Positions 48,436 through 64,000 of a stretch of 64,000 nucleotides of DNA are shown here, in pieces (positions within the stretch are counted from its first letter, which is position 1; every line of letters starts with the position of its first letter). Below the pieces are notes generated by a model. That model saw only the letters and a list, made by a program, of their open reading frames with translations. It searched no databases and was not told the origin of the DNA. Source of the stretch: Diospyros lotus (lineage: Eukaryota; Streptophyta; Magnoliopsida; Ericales; Ebenaceae); contig NC_068346.1 of the NCBI RefSeq assembly GCF_014633365.1, forward strand, positions 17,939,030-18,003,029. The letters run 5' to 3'. The position numbers and the translations under genes are program-made.

Positions 48436-48871
48436 TACGAGCTCAAGATCAACATCGTTTAATGGTGTTTTCAAGTGTCATGGAAGACGACCATCTTCTC
48501 AAGTAATGTAGTTACATAAGAAGCTTTGTTTGTGAGGTATTGAATAACATATTTTAACTGCAAACACTCATCTTGTGTTGGATGTTCATCAATATAGTTG
48601 AATGAAAACTATTAAGGGAAGTGTACCAATGGGTATTGAGTAAACCTAGATAATCGTGTGGTGAGCCTGGTGGTCATCATGCTAGTTCTTAAGAGTCGCC
48701 TTTGCTTTTTTTTTTTTTTTGGTTGCTTGACCTTTTTTACTTGATGGATGTCTTTGACATTTATATACTTTTGCACCCAGTTCAATATTTTTGAAAAAAA
48801 AAACTAAGGAGGCTTTTTGGAGAAAGAGAAAAGAATAGGTAAAGTTTTAGGCCATTCTAAAAGGTTATTAT
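48436..48871 (-). pseudogene. Ty3/gypsy gag fragment, distal part
   Basis: The minus-strand translation around 48640-48490 gives YIDEHPTQDECLQLKYVIQY, resembling the region around the CCHC knuckle of plant gypsy Gag (..H.T.EC..L...IE.LI), with its cysteines partly lost. It is the continuation of the gag fragment at 53502-54160 once copy E is removed. Stops and shifts make it non-functional. Confidence 0.55.
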
Positions 48872-49840
48872 TGTAATACCCCATATTGACAAGAGGTTGC
48901 CATGTAATTTAGATGAGTTTAAAATATCAAAAAGTTGGTTTGAAAGTAAAATAAATCGTCGAATTGGCGGTAGGGAATGCCTCAAAACTTAGACACGTAA
49001 AGATAAGGGTATGGCATCGATGAGCGTTTCGAGGCAAGATTTGTGATGCCGAAAGAAATCAGATCAGAAACGGTTTTTGATACAACTATGACTCAAGCTG
49101 AGAAATCGAATAATCATAAGAGACTTCCAGAAAATTAACGGAACCTTGAGGAGGTTTATATTTAGCATAAAGAGCAACCCTTAAGTGATTTCGAGAAGAA
49201 ACAAAAGTAGTTTTGGTCGAAACATAATCCTACGTATATTTTGGCCTAAGTATGATTTATTAATTTCAACTGAGGGAGGTTAAAACGATAATTTTTCTGA
49301 GTCTTTAGGGGTGAGATAAAGGGTTTAGAACTTATGGGGCTTAGTAGAATAGTTGGAAAGCTCGGGGGCTTTAAGGAGAGGGCTAAAATGCAAAAGAAAT
49401 TTTCAAGAGGGTCGAAATATAATTTTTAGAATTTCTGCACGAGGCATGGCAGAATCTGATAGCACATGGCCAAATATGGTCTAAGAGGCGTGTGGGAGCA
49501 AGTAAGGCCTCTCATTGGCCAAAAGAATAGCCAGAATCGACTATAAATAGCTAAGAAATCCGACTGAGGGTTTCAAAGAATTTTGGCATCGATTGGTCCA
49601 TGTTTTGAAGTGTTTAGAGGGATTAGATGAAGGGATTTTGCTCTAGGAGTCTTAAGCATCATTTATGGAGATTTTGAAGCATTTTGGAGTGCATTTGAAG
49701 GGTGTTCGAGGGTCGCCGAAAAATCGCGGGTGGTGCCAAAACCGATCTATTTTTGGCCAAATCGAGGTGCTTCCGATGGTTGTTTTGGGCCAAGGGTAGT
49801 ACCTTCGTGTTCAAGTTGGAGAGGGCTACCTAGTGGTATG

Positions 49841-51844
49841 TGTTAGAACAGGTAGGTTCTATGGCACACACCCAGAGGGGGGATGAATTGGTTATTTTAA
49901 AAACTTAGATGATAGAACATCAATATAAAAACTTTTTGATACAGATTGAGGATTTAGAGTTTTAAAGCGTAAACCATAAAAATGACAAATGAACAAAGAT
50001 AAATATGAGAATCGAGGAGGAATAATGAAATGCTTGGAAAGATAAATATATCAAAGAACACAAGCATAAGAAAACACAAGGATTTATAGTGGTTCGGCCT
50101 AACCAAGCCTAATCCACTACCTTAGCTCCTCACTAAGGATTTTTTAAACCATCCACTAAAACCCCCTACTTAAACCAAGTAGGTCATCTAGTCCAAGACT
50201 AGGAATTACAACCTCTTGCTTATACAAGCAAGCCCTTTAGCACCTAGCTAGGAATTACAGCCACTTGCTTTAACGAGCAAGTCTTCTAGCACAAAGCTAG
50301 GAAAGTAAGAGTGATACAAATGTAAACGAGATGCTAAGAGTGGGCACTCTTAGTTACAAGTTCTCTCACAATAAAAACAAGGCTTGAATGAATTAATACA
50401 AGTTAAAATCAAAGCCTTGAAGAGAGAAAAAAATTGAAGCACAATCACTCTAAATACAAACGAGTAACAGTAAGCTCAAATTAATTCATTCCCGTCCATT
50501 AGCCTTCTCTTGATCTCCTTGATATGTATATATAAGCTTCCCACAAGATTGAAGAGAAATGAATCCGTTTGTGACCGTTGGAGAATGAGAAACTAGCTGT
50601 TGGAGATTGAAAAACTAGCCGTTGTAAGTTTCTGTGAAACACATAGTTGACAGAACAAATAGGTTAGTCGACTATTTTATCAAATAAAACTAGCCATAGT
50701 CGACAGACAGAAAAGCATAGTCGACTATCTTATAACACAAAAATCCCATAGTCGACAGATACATATGCATAGTCGACTATTGCAAAAATGTGAAGAAAAT
50801 TTTGAATTTACAGAACAAAAATAGTCGACAGATGAAATAGCATAGTCGACTATCCTTTCACAATAGTCGACAGACACAAAAATAGTCGACAGATGCAAGA
50901 TATAGTCGACAGATTGAAGAAGTATAGTCGACTATCCTTATGCATAGTCGACAGATTGAAGCACACAGTCGACAGATGAAGAAGATTTTCAACAGAATGA
51001 ATTTTAAAAACATTACAACATATTTACATTTCTTTAGTTTAAGTAAATGTCCTCATTTTGTTTAATTTATATTTTACCTTCCATTTACTTTAATACATAA
51101 ATGTAAATAAGAAAGTACCCCCCATTTGGATTCAATAAAAATATCTAAAAAATCAAAATCCATAAGAATAAAAAAGTAGAATTTGGATTTTAGTAGGAAC
51201 TTAGGATTTTGCGATTTTACCACCTCCAAGATATACACTTTCTATTTCTTGAAAAATTCGTTAAAAATCATTTTATCACTAATGAATGTTAGCTATTGAA
51301 TTACCAGGAGTTAGTTTTCTAAAAAGAAAACATTTTCATATATGTCTCCTTATAAGGTGCTAGTCTTCCAGATTTAGAAAAATATTGAAGCGTTATCAAA
51401 ACGAGTTTCAAGACATGATGCATGAACTAAAGGATTTTTTCATACGATTAAGTTTCAAACCAAAACCTTTCATGCATGCTTCAAAATATGAAAACTTATT
51501 CTGAAGAATGAGATTAACATAAATGATTTTTCATACTTAAGATTGGATTTTCATCAAACACATTTATGTTCAAGTTGGTCTTTTGCCTTAGAACAATTTT
51601 AGCTCTATGTTGACCAACGACTTCAAAGCTAATTTGAAAATTATTTTAGGAGATTCTTTTAAGACTAAAAACTTGACTTTGCAAATCTCTAACTGAAATA
51701 GAAAATCATAAATCTTTTTGGTTTTCATTTTAACAATGCACTTGAAATTGATTTTTGTTGAAAACCACCACCTTGATTCATGACTTAGGGATTTAATAAC
51801 ATATGTTTTTCATCATCAAAACTAAGCACAAGGGTAGAACATCA
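49841..51844 (-). mobile_element. Copia SIRE-like solo LTR nested in copy E
   Basis: It runs from TGTTAGAACAGG to AGAACATCA. The perfect 5-bp duplication gtatg is found at 49836-49840 and 51845-51849. Read on the minus strand it starts TGATGTTCTACCC, with the typical gttttgatgatgaaaaacat, and its end contains the inverse of cacacccagaggggggatga, i.e. the caattcatccccc U5 end of SIRE/Maximus LTRs. A TATA-like tatatataag lies at about 50526-50536. Upstream of it in element sense is the GTCGAC motif array. The copy is 2004 bp, with no internal domain. Confidence 0.88.
50640..50990. repeat. GTCGAC motif array in the U3 of the SIRE-like LTR
   Basis: Within about 350 bases there are thirteen GTCGAC hexamers plus one gttgac. 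Two versions intermingle: catagtcgacaga(t/c), and the palindrome atagtcgactat. Spacing is irregular, from about 17 to 60 bases. In element sense the array sits about 100-450 bases upstream of the TATA-like sequence. Confidence 0.92.
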
Positions 51845-53501
51845 GTATGATTGGGGAATAATTTTGGTCGTCGGCCAACGAGAGGCTCGTTGGAGAAGAA
51901 GATGCGCGTGCGTCACATGCGCGGCTTCACACGCGCAACCCACATGCCAGGGCATGAAGGGTCAAGTAATTTTCATTTTTTTTATTATTTTGAGAAAAAT
52001 AAATTATGATTTATCATGAAGAAAAAATTGAGAAAAATCTTGTGGAGATATTTATTTTAGAATTTTTAAGGAAAAATAGGGAGAAAATGAGGAGAAATTA
52101 TGAGGAAATTATGGAAAAAATAGATATTGATATTCTTTTAAATGAATATGATGTCTAGGGACCATTGAGGCTCGAGGTTGAGTATTAGTACGATTACTTG
52201 AGGATTGGTGAGAAAATCGAGGTTGACACGAGAATCGAGGTGGTCTGAGATACTTTCAAGGTGAGTGTTCGCCCTATAACTCGGTTTATTGTGAGTATTT
52301 TTACTTAAAAACTTAGTCTATTTTGGGTGGTTCGACCCTGTACTTGATTTGTTTTATACAAATGATTTAACTTACGATAGGTTGGTTTTATATAGGAGGT
52401 TCGTCCCAAATTGTTTTATGCATGTGCATTGAATTTCGTGCGTTATAAATTCATGCATTGAACAGTTGATTTTATATGATGCATGTTATGTGTTGCGACA
52501 CTGGCATGTTTATTTGATTGTCCATGTGGGATGTGGGTTGTCAACGTGTGTGTGGCATTTGAGTGATAACACTCAGGATGCGTGCGAAAGATTAATGCTA
52601 TGTGACCCACTTGAGATGGGGCTGAAATGAACTTCACCCTATTGTACTCAAGTGGCGAGGCAAAGAGTGGATACCATCCCAGGTTCCTTAGAGAAATAAC
52701 ATTACTGCCTAGGTGGACGTTGATTCTAAGGATAATGTTGATCATCTTGTGGCCAGGGTTGTGTTGAGATCCGAAATGCTTTTGAGTGGAAGCGCAAAGC
52801 CTGACATGATAGTGGGGTGATACCCGGGTTCATGCGTCAAGGTTATCATTCTTAAACAGGATTGTGTTATGCTAATGTGTCGATATAGTTGTGTTGCCTT
52901 GGAGAGATTGTATTGGTTAAGTGTTATGTGGGATTCTCTTGGACTGGGACATGTCGGGATATATCAGTTTTATTTTATGGTCTTGCATATATTTATGAAA
53001 ATATTTTTGAACTCTTACTAAGATGATTCAACATCTAATTTGGACTATGTTCCTGAAATATTCAAACGTTCTAGGTGAAAGCAGCGGTGCTAAAGGAAAA
53101 TGGGTTATTGAGATGTAACCGTCATTTACGTTGGTGATCTTTAGCGTATATTTTGTCTATGTTAGAAGTATTTAGTAGTTGTTGTTGAGAGTTGAATATC
53201 TTTGTATTCTGTTTTGAAGATGTCATGTCAAATGATGGTTCGATTTCTACATTATGAACAAAGTGAATTTGGTTATGTGAAATTCGAGGTTTCGATTCTG
53301 CTTCCGCTGATGTGATGATATTACTTGTCTTAACTTCTTCCTTTAAGTTGATATGCTAAGATGGTAGATCGAGATTGTCGGGAAATGATTTATGTTGAGT
53401 GTATGTATGTCAAAAGACTTATGTTATGTGTATGATGAAAAAAAAATATATATTCCCGAAATCTCGAGTTAATGCACGCTTGGAAAAAACGGGGCGTTAC
53501 A

Positions 53502-54160
53502 ATTATAACCACGCCTAATTGAAATCCTAGATACTTAAGGATTTCTTATTGAAATGAGCCACATATACTTTGAGAGATTTCCCTTGTTCTACTTGACATT
53601 TACTAGTGTCATCAAGATTTTGAGATGTCTCTAACGAGATGCGAAATGGATAGGAAACTTAGTCTTGAGTTTCCTAAAGCTTGTGGTAGAGTCATTCAAT
53701 ATTCTCGAGTACCAAAGCCAAGCATTCATTTTGAGTGTAGCTATGAATACTTGACACCACATGCCATTGGAAGTTGATTGGGCAAGCATATAGGACGAGA
53801 AAAGGTTTATGTGATCCCTTGGGTTAATTTAGCCATTGTATGGCTTGATAGATGAGCTTTTGAACTTCTTAAAAAAGACAATTGCCATAATTAGGCAACT
53901 AATAGGTTCATTCGAGCTCTACGTTGGAAGGGGTTCCCGTCTCTTTTTCAGGGATTGGATTTCCTTCTCCAAATGTTGAATTCTTCACTCTTGCTTAGCT
54001 TGCTCATCTTGGGGACAATTGTGGACCGAAGAGGCAAAAGCCTCAAGCTTATTCTTATGCTTTTCAATTTTAAAGGGTTTTTCTCCCTTGGAGTCCTTCT
54101 TGGATTCTCGATGCATAAACTACTCATATTCATGATACAGAGCATTTGTATCAACAACTA
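53502..54160 (-). pseudogene. Ty3/gypsy gag fragment, proximal part
   Basis: On the minus strand, with frameshifts, short motifs of the retrotransposon Gag domain are visible between about 53720 and 53540 (SFRKLKTKFPIHFASR, then VYVAHFNKK). These match the conserved SF..L...F..HF....R and SL..Y..RF...  patterns of plant gypsy Gag. The frame at 54157-53948, rich in basic residues, lies further toward its N terminus. Copy E split it from the fragment at 48436-48871. Confidence 0.6.
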
Positions 54161-54282
54161 GACTTGTAACTCAAGGTTGCTTGCTTAGGATGAGGAGGAA
54201 GAACTCCATTAAAATTTGAATTGTTAATGATAACTTGTTTAGGAAAAGGAGGATGAACTCCATTAACATTTGAAAGAGCTTA

Positions 54283-54800
54283 GGTTGTGTGTATCTTTAC
54301 TATTTTCAAGTCATTTTTAGTTTTTGATTTTTTAAAATAATAAAAACACATTCTCTTTACTGTTTTTAAAAATGTATTTTTGAAAAAAAAAAAAGATTGT
54401 ATAGATTACTCAAAACAACAAAAATTTGTTTTGACTGTTTTCATTCAAAACAAACTCTAAACTCAAAATACATTTATTTATTTATTCATATTTTATTATT
54501 ATAATAGGAAAAAATATTACAAAATTCATTAACTTTAAAATGTATATATTTTTTTAATAATATATTAACATTAAATATTTCTAATTTATTGAATAATCAA
54601 ATTTATTGAATAAAATATCATTAAAAAATTATTTTCAAAAATTTCAAAGAGAACGCGTTTTCTAATTTTCTGTTTTGAGTAATAGTTCAAAATGATAAAG
54701 AGAACGTGTTCAATTTTCTAAAAACAGACTACTAAAATAAAAATTAAAAATGAATTCAAAACTCAAAACTGAAAATTGAAAAGTAAAGAGAACACAGTTT
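54283..54800. mobile_element. Short PIF/Harbinger-like MITE, relative of the element at 3301-4401
   Basis: The left end ggttgtgtgtatctttac pairs with the inverse of the right end, aactgtgttctctttac. The arms carry symmetric aaaacacattctctttactg and aaagagaacgcgttttct blocks, the same words as in the larger element. TTA flanks the left side, and tta/tag follows on the right, consistent with a 3-bp duplication, although the exact right border is uncertain by a few bases. Confidence 0.65.
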
Positions 54801-55296
54801 TAGTGTTTTCCACTTTGTTAGCTTTAAGCTAAGGCTAATGGAGTGCGACGAGGAGGCATGATGAGAGAGTGTTCGAGAGCCTGATTATGCACATTACAAA
54901 GCAGCCTTGCCCTAAGGTAGGCACCAATTAATATTGTTGGAAAGGATCACCAAGCGTCAAACTGTTACAAGGGTGAGGCTTTTTCTTTCGGATTAGTTTT
55001 TGATGATTAAATTAATACTTAAAAAATAGTTAAGATGAAAACTAGAGTCCTTGAGCATATGAAAATGTTAGAAAGAATTATTTGTTAAAACTTTACCCTT
55101 TATAGGTGTCAAACTCTTAAAAGTTAAATGAGAACCTTGGCACATTTGTCCGTCGAGACTTTTGGACAAGATCACTCTTAGGATGTTTGGACGATAGAAT
55201 AAGATATCATATGTGTGAATCGCTTCTCCTAATAGCAAAAGAATAAGTAAGTCATATGATTTGCTCATTTTTTGAAAGGGCTACTTAGAGTTGCAC

Positions 55297-55327
<31 letters not shown>

Positions 55328-55780
55328 ATATTAAGAAAATTCTCCATATCAGTTTGTAATTAGATCTGATTTCTATTTAATTGAAGTTGAATGCTTCTTA
55401 CGTTTATGTAAGTTGTAATATTTTAACTTGTTGGTTGGACGGCTAACAAGAACAGGGACAAGTCAAAAGGGGAAAGATTCAATTTTTTATCTACATAAAA
55501 ATATGTTGATTTATATTATAACACATCTTTTTTATTTGTTCTATCTTTCAAAATGCTACTATATTATTATTATTATTATTAACTACGTAGTATTAAATAC
55601 ATAAAATTAAAATATAAATAAATTTAATTAAATAATAAATACATACACCGACAGATTAGTTTCAATTTATCTCTTTCTGACAAAATCAAATGTTATATTC
55701 TCCTCTTTTACCTTTTATATTAAAGCGATGAAACGAAACGAAACCAAACCAAACCCATATTTAAAAACTAAATTATATAT
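54801..55780. other. AT-rich upstream region of the DUF936 gene
   Basis: No gene is recognised. (TA)n occurs at 55295-55326 and (TTA)n at about 55562-55580. The promoter of the downstream gene is expected here or just after, but no TATA box can be assigned with confidence. Confidence 0.5.
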
Positions 55781-56656
55781 TCTTCTCTGTAAAGATTCTC
55801 CGTCCAGTGGTTGTGCTTGGCGAATTTCGCAGCCTCTTTCGCTTCATTTCATTGGCTATCCAACTCTGCTCTCTTCTTCTCTTCTTCTCTCTCTTATTTC
55901 TAGCTTTCATTTGGGGGAACCACCATCAAACTAAAGGGTTGGTCTCTCACATGGGACTGATGATCAAAGAGCGGGTCGGCTTCCAAATTTGTACTGCTTT
56001 AGGCAGTTCCACAAGCATCGATCAATCATTCAGTGTCTGTTCCTCCCTGTCATCGATTATTGGACTCTTTTGAAGGTTCCTCTTTTTTATTTTCTGATGA
56101 GCCCCTCAATAAGTTGTTTTTTGTACACATTTGGTGTCGATTTTGTTGAGCATTCAATGTGGCCATCAATAATTTCCAAAAATCTTGTTTTATAGCTTCC
56201 CATCTGAACTTTACAGAAAAAAAAATGATAATGTTTTATTTATATATATATATTTTTTCTCTGGTACACGTTTTATTTGCTGTTATTCACATGTTGTATG
56301 TACATCAATAAGGAAGGTTTGTGGTCTCAATCATTAGTTCTAGAAAGGGCTGAACCTTTTACCTGAAATCTTCTCTTAGGGTTTTGTTACAAATGCTATT
56401 TTGATGACAAAACTGATCTGGGCTTGATGTCTTTTGTATCTTGAAGTGTACAAAATTGGGGTTTGTAGACCCCAATTTCATCTGGGTCGAAATTGTAACC
56501 CTCTGTTCATATTTGTCAACCCAGATTTCAATCTGGGCAGTAAATGAAAACCCTTCTTTTCCTGTTGTTTCACAAGATTTTTTGTGATATCGGTTGTAAA
56601 TATTGAAATTTTCCATCTGGGTTTTCTCAGAGTGATGCGTATTGAAGTCTTCAAGA
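55781..56656 (+). other. Probable 5' leader of the DUF936 gene, with an intron
   Basis: A pyrimidine-rich stretch (55860-55905) fits a plant 5'UTR. A plausible leader intron runs from a donor after ttgaag (about 56076) to the acceptor ttttctcag at 56630, 26 bases before the start codon. Several short upstream frames exist (e.g. 55807-56073). Borders need transcript evidence. Confidence 0.45.
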
Positions 56657-61402
<4,746 letters not shown>

Positions 61403-62300
61403 AGGGTAAATTATAATGACCATCATTGAATTTGGTCTAAAAAACAGATAGTAGTGCTGCTTCCATTCATGCTTCAAAAATTATTCTGACCACCCTTGTC
61501 AGTGTTTTTCTCCCATCAAACATTAATACCCAAATCAAATGATCATTTTGCCACTAAATACAATAATTTATTGAAAAATTTTGTACAAATGAGCTTTGAC
61601 AAAACAAATTTTATATTAAGCAAAACTTATATGAGAAGAAATAAGTTTGATTTGTTAGTATTCAAATTTCCAAAATTTTTATAAGAATATAAAGTTTTGC
61701 GTGTGTAAAATATACAATTTGAGAAAATTTTTATAAAAGATTATGAGAATAAATTTTTTTATTCTTTATAAGAATTTTATATTGAAAATTTAATACAAAA
61801 AAATTTAAGCAAGATGCACAAAGATTTTTTAACAAAATTATGATTGAAAAATTTGATTGCATGAAATTTGCTTTATCAAAGTTATAAATTTTGCCTGTAT
61901 AATTTTTTGTTTGTACAAACATTTCAGTTATGTAATTTATTTTGTCAAAGTTTTCCTTATGTAAATTTGTTTCTTGTACAAAGCTATAGTAAAAATTTAC
62001 TTGCATAAATTTTTTGGTAGGTACAAGAATTTGCTTTTTCGAATTTTATTTGTTAAAATATTTTCTATATAAGTGAAAATATGCTAGCAAAAGGAAAAAT
62101 GTACCAAGGGGGTTATTTGATACTTTTTGCATAATTTTCAATGTTATATTAGTCAATTTACTTATCTGAAAGGTATTTTTGGCAATGTGTCATATTTTGT
62201 ATATGTTAGCAAATGTAGGTTACGTTAGTAATGACTCTGTAATGGGAAGGGAGAATGTGATAGAACTTTCAAAAAGTAAGGGTGGTCAATGTAATTTTTT
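61403..62300. mobile_element. TIR element of about 0.9 kb in the DUF936 intron
   Basis: The left end agggtaaattataatgacca pairs loosely with the inverse of the right end (aaaattacattgaccaccct). The interior is very AT-rich with repeated ttgtacaaa words and no coding frame. Elements with termini like agggtaaattacantgacca are common plant MITE-type repeats. The outer right bases are lost or masked by the adjoining copy H. Confidence 0.5.
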
Positions 62301-62304
62301 GATG

Positions 62305-64000
62305 TGTGAGAGCCCCCAACCGGATATCTCGTTAGCACAGGAAACCGAAAAGAAGTCCCACGAGAGGATAATAAGATAGCATAATGTCTACCATGCACAT
62401 TCATGGGACAACAACCTAGCACAACGGAAACATGATATATACATAGCCAAAGAGACGTGGAGGTGTCCACATCATAATATAACACAAAGACATATATACA
62501 ACACAACCCAGGCGGTAATAGACACCCTCTAAGCACGCAAAAGCTACAAGACTCCCCCATGACTCGATGGTTGGGACCGCCCTGTACACCCTGCTACCTA
62601 ACAACTCAGATATTGCCACCCTCTCCCCTGATCTTAGTCTTTCCTTTACCTGGAATGATGTAAAGTAAGGGTGAGTCACAAGACTCAGCAAACATAAAGA
62701 ACAAAAGGGTAATAGAGATGAGGGAATAACCCACACCACTCGCACAACACGTGCACATTCATATACACATCCATACCATGAACCTCAAACCATGCAGTAA
62801 ACGTATAAATAAATATACATATAATGGTCATTGGGGCCCACATAAGACACACCGGCACCCAAGTCTGTAAATCCAAACCTGCCTGCTACCATGAACTAGC
62901 AAGCAAATCAATATGAGCCGCTGCTCCAAAATCCGCACCATGTGCTCAAGTGCTCATACCAACATGTCGAACCAAAGTTCCTACAACAATAAACTGAGCT
63001 AAAGCTCCCATACCAATATATTGAGCTGAAACTCCCACGAGACGGTCCTCATATCACTCGAGCCCGTGGATGTACATCCCGCGGATAAATCTGTCATGAT
63101 TTCTGGAACTATGCAATGCAACACATAGGAAATGCAATGGCATAGTAAGCATAAACGTGATACAAGGTCTCCATAAAACCAAGCATCAAGCCATGTTTCA
63201 CCCACGGACATACACACGCAATGCAATGCAATGCTCATGCACAACCCTAATCATTCTAACATGCTCGAGCCCAAGCATCCATAGCATGTGGCCCCCCAAT
63301 GATGCAAACCCTAGCCCCAGCTTCGCATCAACATAATTAAAGGCAGCAAAATCACAAGCAGGGCAGGGTCAGTCAACAATTTTAGGACATCAGTCAACAG
63401 ATTGTGTCTTAGGGGCAAAACGGTTGACAACTTGCTCGAGCCAGTCGACAGTTCCCTCTCACAACACCAAACGGTCGACAACCAAGCCCAAATGGTTGAT
63501 AACCCAAACGCCCAGCAACCCATACAGCATACAAAGACACCAAAATTCACCAACCAACTATCCACCCATCTAGAACCTACCCCATCAAGGTAAGGCATCA
63601 TTCCACAAAAATTGAGGGGTGATACAAGCCAAATAGAACGAAATACATCAAGAGACTCAAGAACTTCTCAAAACAAGGCTCCTTTGATCAAACCTAAGGA
63701 TTTGGTAACTAGAAGAACATATTCCAAGGCCAAGTTAAGGTTAAGAGCTTATAAAAGGGGTAAAGAACTTCCCTTAAACAGAGGAGGAATTGCCTTAAGT
63801 TGCTACCTCCTTCTCTTCCTTTTCTTCTTCTTTCCTTCCTTTCTTCCTCTCGGTTTTTCTCAGCCGATTGCTTTCTCTTCTCCTCTCTCTATTTATGTAG
63901 CCCCTTAGATGATGTAGGAATGCCCTTGCACATGCCAAAGTCTTCTAGAAGACACCCACCGAGCTCCACCACTGCTTAACTGACCTAAAAGTGGCCTGGG
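62305..64000 (-). mobile_element. LTR of the same broad type as copy G, running off the window (copy H)
   Basis: It begins TGTGAGAGCCCCC, followed by ccggatatctcgttagcaca, which parallels the start of copy G (TGTAACGGGCC, then ggagatctcgctagcatagg). The later motif tttacctggaatgatgtaaa (about 62645) is also shared. A block at about 63370-63500 carries gtcaacag, gtcgacag and ggttgaca words, and a pyrimidine tract lies at about 63805-63870. The far end is outside the window, so whether it is a solo LTR or part of a complete element is unknown. Confidence 0.6.

Larger units (their letters stand above)
48872..53501 (+). mobile_element. Solo LTR, TGTAA..TTACA family, copy E (interrupted by a Copia LTR)
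   Basis: It starts TGTAATACCCC and ends CGGGGCGTTACA. The perfect 5-bp duplication attat is found at 48867-48871 and 53502-53506. Without the nested LTR and its duplicated pentamer the length is 2621 bp, almost the same as copy D (2608 bp). Diagnostic plus-strand blocks are gattcaacatctaatttgg and ctgaaatattcaaacgttct (about 53025-53075). It inserted into the gag pseudogene. Confidence 0.87.

Noticed and set aside
50640..50990. Regularly recurring short motif with spacers, superficially like a CRISPR array
   Set aside because: The repeat core is only 6-12 bases, spacers are irregular, two motif versions intermingle, and it lies inside a plant LTR with no cas genes.
55807..56195. Frames of 88 and 68 codons ahead of the DUF936 gene
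   Set aside because: They lie in the likely 5' leader and its intron and show no conserved domain; at most they are upstream open reading frames.
62225..63601. Minus-strand frames of 111, 109, 81 and 96 codons near the right edge
   Set aside because: All lie inside LTR copy H, in mixed phases, rich in Cys/Trp/Ser from the underlying repeat words, with no recognisable domain.

Overview
The window is nuclear DNA of a flowering plant, most likely a eudicot. The evidence is two intron-containing plant genes, AT-rich introns with GT..AG borders, no bacterial-style gene packing, and a large mass of plant transposable-element debris. I see no tRNA, rRNA, organelle or bacterial gene. The species cannot be named from the sequence alone.

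Only two host genes can be supported. (1) A beta-carbonic anhydrase gene on the + strand has a TATA box at about 16503, a 5'UTR intron, and eight coding exons from 17373 to 23125. Together they give an uninterrupted 257-residue protein with all zinc and active-site residues. (2) A DUF936-family gene on the + strand starts at 56657. Three coding exons are visible to 58938; the remaining exons are not found and either lie beyond base 64000 or have been lost. Its last visible intron is packed with transposon sequence.

Everything else is mainly nested mobile elements. From left to right: a non-autonomous CACTA element (1894-5532) that itself holds a PIF/Harbinger-like element; a deleted Ty3/gypsy element with both LTRs (6267-12263), carrying a hAT-type MITE in its left LTR and a solo LTR in its body; a probable Copia LTR on the minus strand (about 13027-13650); a TIR element (14200-15003); the carbonic anhydrase gene; a 1.77-kb hAT-type element with an 8-bp target duplication (23637-25407); and a quiet AT-rich stretch to about 28.9 kb.

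From 28.9 to 54.2 kb is a dense nest. An LTR-like leader is followed by a tandem array of about 180-bp units, split by two long solo LTRs. Next is a decayed minus-strand Ty3/gypsy polyprotein whose gag, protease and reverse transcriptase pieces remain in the right order across 17 kb. It is broken by at least four or five later insertions, one of which is itself interrupted by a Copia (SIRE-like) solo LTR.

The most striking patterns are: (a) a set of 2.0-2.6-kb solo LTRs beginning TGTAA and ending TTACA, four of them with exact 5-bp target duplications, which allow insertion order to be read; (b) a very dense array of GTCGAC-containing motifs just upstream of the putative TATA box of the SIRE-like LTR, with weaker relatives in two LTRs of a different family; (c) a triplicated module in the 5'UTR intron of the carbonic anhydrase gene, with an open frame running into its first coding exon.
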